From positions 310,001 through 374,000 of the forward strand of contig JAEYPF010000010.1 of assembly GCA_023411115.1 (NCBI GenBank): 64,000 nucleotides of DNA. The letters run 5' to 3'. Shown one piece after another: positions 10,160-18,819 of the stretch. Every line of letters begins with the position of its first letter. Position 1 is the stretch's first letter. The stretch comes from Methanobacteriota archaeon (GTDB lineage Archaea; Methanobacteriota; Methanobacteria; Methanobacteriales; Methanobacteriaceae). Below the pieces are notes generated by a model. The model did no database searches. It saw only the letters and a list, made by a program, of their open reading frames with translations, and was not told the DNA's origin. The position numbers and the translations under genes are program-made.

Positions 10160-10181
10160 AAGTATTTACTTTTAAATACTT
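10160..10181. promoter_or_regulatory. Inverted repeat upstream of MFS gene
   Basis: AAGTATTTA and TAAATACTT form perfect 9-base arms around CTTT. It lies about 100 bases before the MFS start and about 40 upstream of its TATA-like run, a position suited to a regulator-binding site. The A/T-rich content lowers certainty. Confidence 0.4.
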
Positions 10182-10290
10182 CATTTATCCCTATTTATTA
10201 TTATAAGCCGCCGCTTGATTTAATAATTTAAAATCATTAAATGGCTAAGCTATTAATCAGTAAAATAAAAAAAATAAAAAATTGTTTGGA

Positions 10291-10722
10291 TTATAATTCA
10301 TAAACCTCTTCAGGTGAAAGCACTGTAGCTCCACCATCTTTTAAAGCCATGATTCCTGCATCAATATCTTCTGTACGCAGTACAACCGCGGCTTTTTCTC
10401 CTTTCTTTTCAACAAAAGCATATATGTATTCTACATTAATATCTGCTTTATTTAAAATCTCAAGGATACCGTCCAGTCCCCCTGGTTTATCTGGAACCCC
10501 AACTGCAATTACTTCGTTCATTTTAACCACAAAATTACCTTCTTCAAGGGCTGCTTTTGCTTTTTCAGGTTCTGGAACTATAAGCCTTAATATCCCAAAT
10601 TCGGATGTATCTGCAATGGAAAGAGCGCGTATATTTATTCCAGATTCTTTTAAAATACTCAATGCTTTCCAAAGTCTTCCTTTTTTATTTTCCAAAAATA
10701 TTGATATCTGTTTTAATTTCAT
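10291..10722 (-). CDS. Tandem ACT-domain protein
   Basis: 143 residues made of two ACT domains in series: [23 protein letters not shown] at the N-terminus and [23 protein letters not shown] in the second half. ACT domains bind amino acids and usually regulate a partner enzyme; there is no catalytic domain here. It is encoded 27 bases after paaK on the same strand with SD GGAGTGA, a pairing common in archaea and anaerobes, so it probably senses an aromatic amino acid or its keto acid for the PaaK-like ligase. Confidence 0.88.
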   Translation of the reverse strand: MKLKQISIFLENKKGRLWKALSILKESGINIRALSIADTSEFGILRLIVPEPEKAKAALEEGNFVVKMNEVIAVGVPDKPGGLDGILEILNKADINVEYIYAFVEKKGEKAAVVLRTEDIDAGIMALKDGGATVLSPEEVYEL

Positions 10723-10749
10723 GTTTGGTCACTCCAGACTATACTCCTT

Positions 10750-12048
10750 CTACAATTCCCTTTTATCTATAACCCTTACAGCTTTTCCTTCACTTCTTGG
10801 AAGGGATTGTGGTTCAACAAGAGTCACATTAACCCTTAAACCAATCTCACTATGAACACGATTTTCAATCATCTTTTTAACTTCTTCAACATGCTTTACT
10901 TCATCTGAGAAGAATTTTTCAGATGTTTCAACCTGAACTTCAAGTTCATCCAGGTGATGAGGCCGTGTAACGATGATTTGATAGTGGGGCTCGAGACCCT
11001 CAATTTTTAAAAGAGCTTTTTCAATCTGTGATGGGAATACGATTACACCTCTAATTTTAAGCATGTCGTCTGTACGCCCTGTAATTCTATCCATTTTAAT
11101 AAGTGTCCTACCGCAGCCGCATTTTCCCTTTCTTAAAGTTGTAACGTCCCTGGTACGGAAACGGATAACAGGCATTCCTTCCCTTGTTATGGTTGTAAGA
11201 ACAAGCTCTCCCTTTTCTCCTTCAGGTAGTGCTTCAAGGGTTTTAGAATCAATGATCTCTGGGTAGAAATGATCGTCAGAAATATGTAATCCCTCTTTAT
11301 CTTCACATTCCATGGCGACTCCCGGCCCAATTATCTCAGTTAGCCCGTAAATATTGAGCGCTGTAATATCAAGCCTTTTTTCGATTTCGCCCCTCATTTC
11401 TTCTGTCCACATTTCGGCCCCAAATACACCTGCCTTTAATTTTATTGATTCTTTACTTATTCCTTCTTTTTCAGCCATTTCACCTAAATAAAGTGCATAT
11501 GATGGAGTACATGTAAGTATAGTTGTTCCAAAATCCTGCATAATCTCAAGCTGCCGCATGGTGTTTCCAGCAGAAATTGGAACTACTGTAGCTCCAATTT
11601 TCTGTGCACCGTAATGTACACCCATTCCACCAGTAAAAAGTCCGTAACCATAAGCATTTTGAATTATATCTTTTTTTTCAGCTCCAGCCATTGCCATGGC
11701 ACGAGCCATAACCTCGCCCCATACTTCCAGGTCATCTATAGTGTAACCTGAAACTGTTGGTTTTCCAGTTGTTCCAGACGTGGTATGCACTTCCACTATT
11801 TCATCTTCTGAAACTGCAAACATTCCAAATGGGTATGCATCCCTAAGATCCGTTTTAGTGGTAAAAGGAAGTTTTTCAATATCTTTAAGAGTATTTATAT
11901 CCTCTGGTTTAACACCTGCTTCATCAAAACGTTTTCTGTAATATGGAACGTTTTCATATGCTTGCTTTACGACTTTCTGTAATCTTTCAAGCTGTAATTT
12001 TTCTTTTTGATCTTCTGACATGCATTCTGCTTCTTTATTCCAGATCAT
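10750..12048 (-). CDS. paaK: Phenylacetate-CoA ligase family protein
   Basis: A 432-residue cytosolic adenylate-forming enzyme that activates aryl acids such as phenylacetate to CoA thioesters. The family N-terminus [20 protein letters not shown] is followed by the P-loop-like [58 protein letters not shown], and the C-terminal hinge [20 protein letters not shown]. In methanogens the usual proposal is aryl-acid activation linked to aromatic amino acid synthesis with indolepyruvate oxidoreductase, but no ior gene is in this window. SD GGGAG precedes the ATG, and an ACT protein follows. Confidence 0.9.
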   Translation of the reverse strand: MIWNKEAECMSEDQKEKLQLERLQKVVKQAYENVPYYRKRFDEAGVKPEDINTLKDIEKLPFTTKTDLRDAYPFGMFAVSEDEIVEVHTTSGTTGKPTVSGYTIDDLEVWGEVMARAMAMAGAEKKDIIQNAYGYGLFTGGMGVHYGAQKIGATVVPISAGNTMRQLEIMQDFGTTILTCTPSYALYLGEMAEKEGISKESIKLKAGVFGAEMWTEEMRGEIEKRLDITALNIYGLTEIIGPGVAMECEDKEGLHISDDHFYPEIIDSKTLEALPEGEKGELVLTTITREGMPVIRFRTRDVTTLRKGKCGCGRTLIKMDRITGRTDDMLKIRGVIVFPSQIEKALLKIEGLEPHYQIIVTRPHHLDELEVQVETSEKFFSDEVKHVEEVKKMIENRVHSEIGLRVNVTLVEPQSLPRSEGKAVRVIDKREL

Positions 12049-12668
12049 TTATCTCCCTACCAATCATTAGTAAAAATCATACCTATTTAATTAAAAATTT
12101 ACTTTATAACTTATTTATTTATTGAAATATTTCCTATTTAAAAAAAGTTATGAGTCTAATAAATTAACTTCGTATTTTATGAAATAACCGCCTCTAAAAC
12201 AACAGCACATATAAATAAGATTATTTTCCTTAATCTAACAATTTTAAATTGGATATTATTAGATTAATATCATTCATTTTACTTTTAAAATGTAAATTCA
12301 AGCTTATATATCCCTGAAGCATTTATTAAAATTATTTTAAATCATTATACTTACATAAATCCATCTATACACTTATAAATCCGAAAAACTTATTAACTAA
12401 AGGATTACTAAATAATAGATGGCAAAGGGTATTCTAATCATGTAATTTTTACCGCCTAAACCGATTACTGATTTTCCCTTTGCCCAAAAGATATAAATAC
12501 GCTTAATTTACCGCCTAAATGGGGAAAGAATTATATAAATATTTATAATATTATTATAATTCTGTATTTTATTTAAATTCAAAATAAGTTAAATTACTAA
12601 TGTAAATCCGTTAGATTTAATAATACACGCTAATTTTAAAATTTTAAATATAAAAAAAATTGAACCCT
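12049..12668. other. Long AT-rich intergenic region with a possible small RNA
   Basis: No open frame is convincing. GGCAAAGGG at 12421-12429 and CCCTTTGCC at 12476-12484 are perfect complements around a 46-base interior, so a closed-stem RNA is possible. The heptamer ACCGCCT occurs three times (near 12187, 12450 and 12510), twice as TTACCGCCTAAA. A TATA-like ACTTATAAAT run lies about 50 bases before the stem. Confidence 0.35.
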
Positions 12669-12929
12669 GCAGAAATTCATAGAATTTCTGCGGCCACGAA
12701 ATCGTAGCTTACAAACACAAAGTGTTTGTGCTGTCGAAAGCAACGCATTCGACGCCCCGAACATTTCATGTTCTAGGGCTATCACAATCAAGATTGTGAT
12801 GCACCAAACACCATGTGTTTGAGTGCTCCGAAAATCTCCGGTTTTCTAGAGATTTCGCCGGCCTCAAACATTTATGTTTGGGGTCCCAAAAATTCTATGA
12901 ATTTTTGAGGAAGAAATTTATAAAATTTC
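12669..12929. repeat. Array of ten short hairpins with mostly three-base loops
   Basis: Ten inverted repeats follow one another with few free bases: 12669-12691 (GCAGAAATTC/ATA/GAATTTCTGC), 12711-12729, 12733-12753, 12754-12779, 12781-12800 (ATCACAATC/AA/GATTGTGAT), 12801-12826, 12830-12846, 12862-12882, 12887-12907 (CAAAAATTC/TAT/GAATTTTTG) and 12913-12929. Arms are 6-10 bases. The 5' arm is A-rich and usually opens with CAAA or GAAA and closes with C before the loop; several have an extra outer GC clamp. Arm sequences differ, so the shared property is structure. The last hairpin touches the sod stop codon. This is much more than a terminator. Confidence 0.85.
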
Positions 12930-13542
12930 AATCTTTCAACCATGCCTCAATTCTTGAGTTTACTTCATCCCAGTTTACTATATTCCAGAAAGCTTCTACA
13001 AAGTCTGGTCGAACATTTTTGTAATCAAGGTAGTAAGCATGTTCCCACACATCAAGGACCATGAGTGGAGTCCATTTAGGAGCCATATTTATGTTGTGTT
13101 TTTCTAATTGTTGAATAAACAGATGATCTGTAGTTTTACACAGAGTAACAACAGCCCATCCTGAGCCTTCTGTACTTATAGCAGCCTGTGAAAATTCTTT
13201 TTTAAATCTTTCAAAACTGCCAAAGTCTTTTTTAATGTAATCAGCTATTATGCCAGTTGGTTCTCCCCCATTTTCACTGGCAGGTCCAATATTTTTCCAG
13301 AACAGGTTGTGAAGCTGGAATCCGCCAGCATTAAATGCAAGTTCCTTTGCTTTAGCTTTAACATCAAAATCTTCGCCTTTTTCCCTGGCTTCATCAAATA
13401 ATTTCATAATACCATTTGCAGCATCGATATATGCTTGATGATGTTTCTGGTGGTGTATTTTAAGTTGTTCTTCAGAAATGTATGGTTCTAAATCTTTATA
13501 TCCATAATCTAACTCAGGTAATTCATAAAATTTCTTTGCCAT
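12928..13542 (-). CDS. sod: Superoxide dismutase (Fe/Mn family)
   Basis: Converts superoxide to oxygen and peroxide in the cytosol. The 204-residue protein shows the iron/manganese SOD layout: [18 protein letters not shown], first ligand helix [37 protein letters not shown], and the last ligand motif [14 protein letters not shown]. The start is the ATG at 13542, preceded by GGAGG at eight bases; a longer frame to 13557 has no role. It begins 25 bases after the peroxiredoxin gene, so the product peroxide can be removed by its operon partner. The stop codon overlaps the hairpin array. Confidence 0.95.
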   Translation of the reverse strand: MAKKFYELPELDYGYKDLEPYISEEQLKIHHQKHHQAYIDAANGIMKLFDEAREKGEDFDVKAKAKELAFNAGGFQLHNLFWKNIGPASENGGEPTGIIADYIKKDFGSFERFKKEFSQAAISTEGSGWAVVTLCKTTDHLFIQQLEKHNINMAPKWTPLMVLDVWEHAYYLDYKNVRPDFVEAFWNIVNWDEVNSRIEAWLKD

Positions 13543-13566
13543 TAAAAATACCTCCATTGAATTTAA

Positions 13567-14316
13567 CTATATTTCTCTCCATTTCGATGTTCTGTATTTT
13601 TTAAACCATGGTTTATGGCACAGCCACCAGTCTACACATGCGTATTCTCCTGCTTCTACCATATGCTTCCTTTCAATTATTGATTCCTGATCCTGTGCTG
13701 GTGGAATTATAACATTGCTTCCAAATCTTCTATTTAGCGGCCAATCAGCTGGAATTGCTACGTTATCTTCTTCAGTAACTCTAAGACCTTCAACTGCTCG
13801 CAGTATCTCGCTGATATTTCTTCCAAGCTCCTGTGGATAGTAAATTATCGCTCTTATGATTCCTTCAGGATCCACTATGAAAACAGCCCTTACTGTATTG
13901 CTTCCCTTTGCTGGATGAATTAAACCAAGTCTGCTTGCAATTTCACCATTATCAGCAATCACTGGGAATTCAATTCTCACATTGAAATTTTCCTTTATCC
14001 ATTCTATCCATTTCAGGTGTGAGAAAACCTGATCAACGCTGAGTCCAATTAGTTCACAGTTCAGCAGTTTAAAATCGATATAATGTCTCTGAAATTCTAA
14101 AAATTCGGTTGTACAAACAGGTGTAAAATCGGCTGGATGACTGAAAAGAACAAACCATTTACCTTTAAAGGCTTTCGGAAGCTTAATTACACCCTGAGTT
14201 GTTTTAACTTCCTTAATTTTTGGAAATGGATCACCAATAAGCGGCAATCCGCCTGCTGATCCTTCTTCGGTCTTTTTGGTTTTCCTAACTTCATATATTT
14301 TTACTTTACTTCCCAT
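13567..14316 (-). CDS. Peroxiredoxin (Prx6-like, AhpC/TSA family)
   Basis: A thiol peroxidase that reduces hydrogen peroxide and alkyl peroxides. The catalytic site is [11 protein letters not shown] with the peroxidatic Cys, and conserved Arg lies in [13 protein letters not shown]. The long C-terminal arm ([11 protein letters not shown], then [14 protein letters not shown]) is typical of archaeal Prx6-type enzymes, where a Cys in the tail resolves the disulfide. An N-terminal extension of about 23 residues ([15 protein letters not shown]) before the usual LPLIGDPFP start is unusual; SD GAGGG supports this start. It precedes sod on the same strand. Confidence 0.93.
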   Translation of the reverse strand: MGSKVKIYEVRKTKKTEEGSAGGLPLIGDPFPKIKEVKTTQGVIKLPKAFKGKWFVLFSHPADFTPVCTTEFLEFQRHYIDFKLLNCELIGLSVDQVFSHLKWIEWIKENFNVRIEFPVIADNGEIASRLGLIHPAKGSNTVRAVFIVDPEGIIRAIIYYPQELGRNISEILRAVEGLRVTEEDNVAIPADWPLNRRFGSNVIIPPAQDQESIIERKHMVEAGEYACVDWWLCHKPWFKKYRTSKWREI

Positions 14317-14593
14317 TTTTGACCCTCATTTTAAACAAATTCTTCAAGATATTCAACATTATTATTTTATTATTCATGTTAAATAATAATTTCGCTTTTA
14401 TTAAAGGAATAATTAAAAAATCTCATGTTAATATCAGAATTTTAAGTAGATACATCTGAAAATCTATAAATAAGAAAGATTAACTTAGATTTACCATAAT
14501 CATACCATTATATTTAAATATAAATAAAATAAGTCTAAAAATGAAGGGTTTTTTGTATTAAAAAGATAGAATGGTGTTAAAAGGAAAATGGAG

Positions 14594-15112
14594 TTACAGT
14601 CCATTTTGCGCTGCAGGTGGAGTAAATACCCTCTGTGCAAGTTCACTGTCCAGCATGAATAGGCCACTCTTAGATTCGCCTGCAAGTTTAACTTTTTGAA
14701 GCACTCCATTTGCTGATTCTTCTTCTTCCACCTGTTCAGCTACAAACCACTGCAGGAAGTTGGTAGTGGCATGATCACTTTCTTCCATAGACAAATCAAC
14801 AAGACTATTTATCAAACCAGTGACCTTCTGTTCATGTTTATAGACATGTTCAAATGCAGCCTCTGGAGATTCCCACTGCGATGGCGGTTCCTCTATAGAA
14901 GGCAATATGACCCTTCCTCCCCTTCGCACAATATAATCATAGAACTTCATAGCATGAGTCAGTTCTTCCTGTGCCTGTACTCTCATCCAGGTTCCAAATC
15001 CATTTAATTCTATGGATTCAAAATATGCTTCCATAGCTAAATAAAGATATGAAGAATACAATTCCGCATTTAATTGCAGGTTTAAGGCCTTTAAAACTCT
15101 TTCTTTAATCAT
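14594..15112 (-). CDS. ftnA: Ferritin
   Basis: Iron-storage cage protein of 172 residues that oxidises and sequesters Fe(II), limiting Fenton chemistry. The four-helix bundle starts [23 protein letters not shown]; ferroxidase ligands are in [28 protein letters not shown] and the third-helix E/Q positions ([23 protein letters not shown]). SD GGAGG precedes the ATG. It lies 12 bases after fprA and probably ends that operon; a 277-base gap separates it from the peroxiredoxin gene. Confidence 0.95.
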   Translation of the reverse strand: MIKERVLKALNLQLNAELYSSYLYLAMEAYFESIELNGFGTWMRVQAQEELTHAMKFYDYIVRRGGRVILPSIEEPPSQWESPEAAFEHVYKHEQKVTGLINSLVDLSMEESDHATTNFLQWFVAEQVEEEESANGVLQKVKLAGESKSGLFMLDSELAQRVFTPPAAQNGL

Positions 15113-15124
15113 TTCATTCCTCCA

Positions 15125-16303
15125 CTACTTAAATAAACCATTATGTTTTCTAATAATCTCATCTGCCAGCTTGTCTATTTTTTTAAAGTCATCTTCTTTC
15201 GGATATCCTTTAACGATTACAGGATCAATAATTTCTGCCTTTATATTAGTCATGATACCTTTTAGTAAATCTACTGTTCTTCCGCCCCAACCATAAGAAC
15301 CTACTATAGATACAAATTTCAGTTTGGGTCTTAAAACATTTACAAGATATGCAGCATAAACTGCACTTGGATGTGGACCAGTGAGAACAGTAGGTGTTGC
15401 AATTACAACTGTTGATGCATCTACAAGAGCATTAGCCAGTTCACCAGTATCAGAAGTAGTTAAATTAAATGGTTTAACTGTTATTCCGTTTCTAATTAAG
15501 ATATCAGCCAGATAATCAACTATCTCTTTTGTACTGCCGTGCATAGATACATAGGGTAGAATCACTTCATTTTTAGTATTATCAGATATCCAATCTTTAT
15601 ATGCTTCAAAAATAAATTCTGGTTTGTTGTAGACTGGACCATGACTTGGTGCAACTATTTCAACAGGAAGATCCTTGATTTTTTCCATATCCTTCTGAAT
15701 AATTAGCCTGAAAGGCATCATTATTTCAGCATAATATCTTTTTGCAGCCAGATAAGTGTGGGCTTCGTCAGTTACAAAAAGATTACTTTCTGCTAGATGT
15801 GAGCCAAAGAAATCACATGAAAACAGAATATTATCTTCCTCAAGATAGGTCACCATCGTATCAGGCCAGTGGACCCATGGAGTGTAAATGAATTTCAGGG
15901 TTTTATCTCCAAGTGAAATTGTTTTCCCATCATCTAGAGTTATAAATTTCTCTTCTGGGATTAAAAGCAAGTCTTTGAGAAGTTCTTTACACTTAGGATT
16001 TGTTAAAACCTTTGCATCTGGGTAAACTTCCAGTATTTTTGGTATGGAACCTGAATGATCCTGTTCAGCATGTTGAGCTATGACGTAATCAACTTCAGCA
16101 TCCAGTTTCTGTAAATTATCCAGAAGTTCCTTTTCTTTAGCTGGATCAACTGTGTCTATTAAAGCCGTTTTTTCGCTTCCTTTTATTAAATAGGAATTAT
16201 AGGTTGTTCCATTGGGGAGAGAGATAATCTCATCAAATATCTGCCTATCCCAATCAATAGCGCCCACTGCATATATTTCAGGCTTTATTATTCTGTAAGT
16301 CAT
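15125..16303 (-). CDS. fprA: Coenzyme F420H2 oxidase (flavodiiron protein)
   Basis: Reduces O2 to water using F420H2, an oxygen-scavenging enzyme of methanogens. The N-terminal metallo-beta-lactamase-fold domain carries the diiron ligands HAEQDH (H-x-E-x-D-H), PWVHWPDTM, SCDFFGSH and PSHGPVY; the C-terminal flavodoxin domain carries the FMN loop YVSMHGSTKEIV and GSYGWGGR. The start is MTYRIIKPEIYAV at 16303. It begins one base after the upstream rubredoxin stop, so translation is probably coupled; a longer frame to 16378 runs back into the rubredoxin gene and is not used. 392 residues is the normal length. Confidence 0.95.
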   Translation of the reverse strand: MTYRIIKPEIYAVGAIDWDRQIFDEIISLPNGTTYNSYLIKGSEKTALIDTVDPAKEKELLDNLQKLDAEVDYVIAQHAEQDHSGSIPKILEVYPDAKVLTNPKCKELLKDLLLIPEEKFITLDDGKTISLGDKTLKFIYTPWVHWPDTMVTYLEEDNILFSCDFFGSHLAESNLFVTDEAHTYLAAKRYYAEIMMPFRLIIQKDMEKIKDLPVEIVAPSHGPVYNKPEFIFEAYKDWISDNTKNEVILPYVSMHGSTKEIVDYLADILIRNGITVKPFNLTTSDTGELANALVDASTVVIATPTVLTGPHPSAVYAAYLVNVLRPKLKFVSIVGSYGWGGRTVDLLKGIMTNIKAEIIDPVIVKGYPKEDDFKKIDKLADEIIRKHNGLFK

Positions 16304-16304
16304 A

Positions 16305-16466
16305 TTAATCAACAGGTTCAAACTGATCCTTTCCAACTCCGCACATTGGACAGAGCCAATCATCAGGAAGATCTTCAAAGGAAGTACCAGGTTCTATTCC
16401 AGATATTGCATCGCCTTCTTCAGGATCATATATGTAACCACACGCCATACACATATATTTTTTCAT
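16305..16466 (-). CDS. Rubredoxin 1
   Basis: A 53-residue rubredoxin with one Fe(Cys)4 centre: [14 protein letters not shown] at the N-terminal end and LCPMCG at the C-terminal end, with [15 protein letters not shown] between. SD GGAGG precedes the ATG. It is directly coupled to fprA and is the likely electron carrier for FprA or for peroxide-reducing partners. It is acidic, unlike the two upstream copies. Confidence 0.95.
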   Translation of the reverse strand: MKKYMCMACGYIYDPEEGDAISGIEPGTSFEDLPDDWLCPMCGVGKDQFEPVD

Positions 16467-16522
16467 TTTAAGCCTCCACACTGTTTATTAATGTTAAAAG
16501 AGTATTTAAATGATTTTTAAAT

Positions 16523-16687
16523 TTATCTAATTTCAATAAATCGGATTTTACCTGCACCACATTTGGGGCAGCGCCATAAATCAGGCAAGTCATCAAATGA
16601 TGTACCCGGTTCTGTATTTGTTTTTGGTTCACCTATTTCAGGGTCATATACATAGCTACATACCCTACATTTGTATTTACCGGCCAT
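16523..16687 (-). CDS. Rubredoxin 2
   Basis: A 54-residue rubredoxin: [14 protein letters not shown], then [27 protein letters not shown] precedes the ATG at 16687. It is closer to rubredoxin 3 (shared [14 protein letters not shown] end) than to rubredoxin 1, so the two arose by tandem duplication. It is preceded and followed by short gaps of 33 and 56 bases, consistent with one transcript. Confidence 0.95.
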   Translation of the reverse strand: MAGKYKCRVCSYVYDPEIGEPKTNTEPGTSFDDLPDLWRCPKCGAGKIRFIEIR

Positions 16688-16720
16688 TGAATTCACCTTT
16701 TAATTAAAATTACTTCTAAA

Positions 16721-16879
16721 TTACCTAATTATCATAAATCGGATTTTACCTGCACCACATTTGGGGCAGCGCCACAATTCAGGTAAATCATCGAACGCAG
16801 TACCAGGTTCTGTTCCTGTTCGAGGTTCACCTATTACAGGATCGTAAATATACCCACAGACTCTACATCTATATCTCAT
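16721..16879 (-). CDS. Rubredoxin 3
   Basis: A 52-residue rubredoxin: [14 protein letters not shown] and [12 protein letters not shown], with the Fe-binding CxxC pairs intact. SD AGGAGG is nine bases before the ATG at 16879. It is the first gene of the oxygen-defence run rub3-rub2-rub1-fprA-ftnA. The gap upstream (16880-17110) is AT-rich and should hold the promoter. Confidence 0.95.
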   Translation of the reverse strand: MRYRCRVCGYIYDPVIGEPRTGTEPGTAFDDLPELWRCPKCGAGKIRFMIIR

Positions 16880-17110
16880 AGATTAAATCCTCCTTTTTAT
16901 ACCTCCAAATGACTTAATTTCAGTTTATATATTAACTTTAAATTTGTTTTTTAATATTTATAAATCTTGCAGAATTAATTATATCATCAGATTATTTCTC
17001 AGGGATTAAATTCATTATCACGACCATTAAACTTACAAATTTTATTTAAAGATATCATGGCCAATTACATGTAATTTAAAGCCATAATACCTAAATTAAA
17101 ATATTAAATA

Positions 17111-17542
17111 TTAATAAGGCCTCTCCCATAGCTCTATATCCCCATTTACTACTTTAAATACAGGATTTGGCCTGGGAAAAACTACCTTCATTAAGGTTTC
17201 ATATCTTTTAAAATCCCTTAACATAAGTTTTCTTTTTAAATGTTTTAATTCATAGAGCATTTGCCCTTCAGTTACTTCTATTTTTGAATCAGAAAACTTA
17301 AATCCAATTTTATCCCTTTTAAAATTGTATTTTCTTTTTTTTGATTCATTATAAACATTCAATAAATAAGTATCAATCATAAGTACAGGATCATCCTGTT
17401 TTTTAAACCTTTCAAGTTGAGGATGATTTTTATAACCTTTAGTTTTACCTTCAAGGACATTTCTGGCCATTATTCCTTCTCTCCAGAGAGCAACAAGACC
17501 TTTAGTATCAAGGTATTCTGGATGTAAAGACCATAACCTCAT
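17111..17542 (-). CDS. Pyrimidine dimer DNA glycosylase family protein
   Basis: A 143-residue protein of the pyrimidine-dimer glycosylase/endonuclease V-like family. Its N-terminus MRLWSLHPEYLDTKGLVALWREG and the GKTKGYKNHPQL motif are the family hallmarks, so base-excision repair of UV lesions is the probable role. The rest is basic (KKRKYNFKRDKIGF), as expected for DNA binding. The start ATG at 17542 follows GGTGATG; the longer frame to 17554 would add MGDE from the SD itself. Confidence 0.87.
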   Translation of the reverse strand: MRLWSLHPEYLDTKGLVALWREGIMARNVLEGKTKGYKNHPQLERFKKQDDPVLMIDTYLLNVYNESKKRKYNFKRDKIGFKFSDSKIEVTEGQMLYELKHLKRKLMLRDFKRYETLMKVVFPRPNPVFKVVNGDIELWERPY

Positions 17543-17607
17543 TTCATCACCCAATAATTAAAAATAAAAATAAAATTTTATAGCCGTTTATCAAAAACAA
17601 AAATAAT

Positions 17608-18003
17608 TTATTTAACAAGCATTACAGGTACGTCTACTGATTTTAAAATACTTTCAGCTACACTGCCCAGTAATATCCTTTCTAAACCTTTTTTTCCATG
17701 AGTTCCAATTACAATAATATCTGCATTCATTCTTTTGGTTATTGTAATTAAATCCTTACCCGGATCTCCAAATACAAGGATTTCATCAACGATCACGCCT
17801 TCTTTTTTTGCTTTTGCACTTAAATTTTTTAATATGGATTTACCCTCATCTTCAAGAACATCATAAGGATAGATTAGTTTTTCGTCAATTACGTAGACAC
17901 CAACTATCCTTGCATCGTACTTACTGGCTAATGAAATTGCCACATCTTCGGCCCTTCCTGCATATTCAGAACCGTCTGTTGGAACTAATATCGTTTTAAA
18001 CAT
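17608..18003 (-). CDS. Universal stress protein (UspA family)
   Basis: A 131-residue UspA-fold protein: FKTILVPTDGSEYAGRAED at the start and the ATP-binding signature IVIGTHGKKGLERILLGSVAESI near the end. SD AGGAGTG precedes the ATG. It lies 36 bases after the flavin reductase gene on the same strand, so the two are probably cotranscribed as redox or stress functions. Confidence 0.92.
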   Translation of the reverse strand: MFKTILVPTDGSEYAGRAEDVAISLASKYDARIVGVYVIDEKLIYPYDVLEDEGKSILKNLSAKAKKEGVIVDEILVFGDPGKDLITITKRMNADIIVIGTHGKKGLERILLGSVAESILKSVDVPVMLVK

Positions 18004-18039
18004 TTAATACACTCCTAATAAATTAGATAACTGTAAAAC

Positions 18040-18591
18040 TCATTCTACCTTTTTTAGATGATCTCCAACTACAAAATTAACTCCACCTAAATGTAAAACT
18101 GGTTTTACCTTTTCTACATCCAAGTTACCCTCTTTTAGGGTATCTTCTTGAGCGCTTACATTTAAAACCTCTCCTACAATAAGGTTATGATCTCCTGCAT
18201 TTTTAATCCAGTGTACTTTACACTCGATGCATGCAATGCATTCTTCAATTCCTGGTGGCGAAACCTTTTTAGAAGGTTTTGAGGTAAGATTTGCCTTTTC
18301 TATTTCATTTACCCCATATGGGAACTTTTCACCAGTTATCCATAATTCCTTTAAAATATCTTCCTTTGGGATGTTTACCACGAACTCGTCAACTTCCTCT
18401 ATGTTCTTATAGGTATCATGAGATGTGACTGATGCAAATGCAATTAACGGCGGATCCATTGAAACAGGCATTGTAAAAGAAAAAGGGGCCGCATTTACCT
18501 CTCCTTTTTTATTTATAGTTGTTACAATAATGGTAGGACGTGGAGCCAGTACTTTATATGCATTTTCTGTACCTATTTCTTCAAAACTCAT
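18040..18591 (-). CDS. Flavin reductase-like (flavoredoxin) protein
   Basis: A 183-residue FMN-binding split-barrel protein. Visible family features are VLAPRPTIIVTTINKKGEVNAAPFSF, DPPLIAFASVTSHDTYKNI, EFVVNIP and ECKVHWIKNAGDHNLIVGEVL. Such proteins pass electrons between ferredoxin or F420 systems and acceptors in sulfate reducers and methanogens. SD AAGGTGA precedes the ATG. Cys residues in the ECIACIECK segment are notable and could be redox-active. Its exact partner is unknown. Confidence 0.88.
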   Translation of the reverse strand: MSFEEIGTENAYKVLAPRPTIIVTTINKKGEVNAAPFSFTMPVSMDPPLIAFASVTSHDTYKNIEEVDEFVVNIPKEDILKELWITGEKFPYGVNEIEKANLTSKPSKKVSPPGIEECIACIECKVHWIKNAGDHNLIVGEVLNVSAQEDTLKEGNLDVEKVKPVLHLGGVNFVVGDHLKKVE

Positions 18592-18819
18592 TTAATCACC
18601 TTAACTGAATTAATTAATCAATTTTAATAAAGATTAATGGCAGCTGAATTTTTCAGCATATGTAACGGCCAATTCTGCCATTAGTCCTTATAATATATTT
18701 GTATGCAATAATTTATTATTCTTTGCATTAAATATTCAAAGATCCTTATCCTATATTTTATAATTCGGCTTTTAATATCCAAATAGGGATATTCCTTAAT
18801 TATATATTATAAACTATTA

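Noticed and set aside
10349..10855. Plus-strand frame opposite the ACT protein and paaK
   Set aside because: Runs across two recognised minus-strand genes; Ser/Pro/Ile-rich shadow composition.
12669..12929. CRISPR array as an explanation of the repeats before sod
   Set aside because: The units are not direct repeats with unique spacers of constant length; arms differ from hairpin to hairpin, and no cas genes are present.
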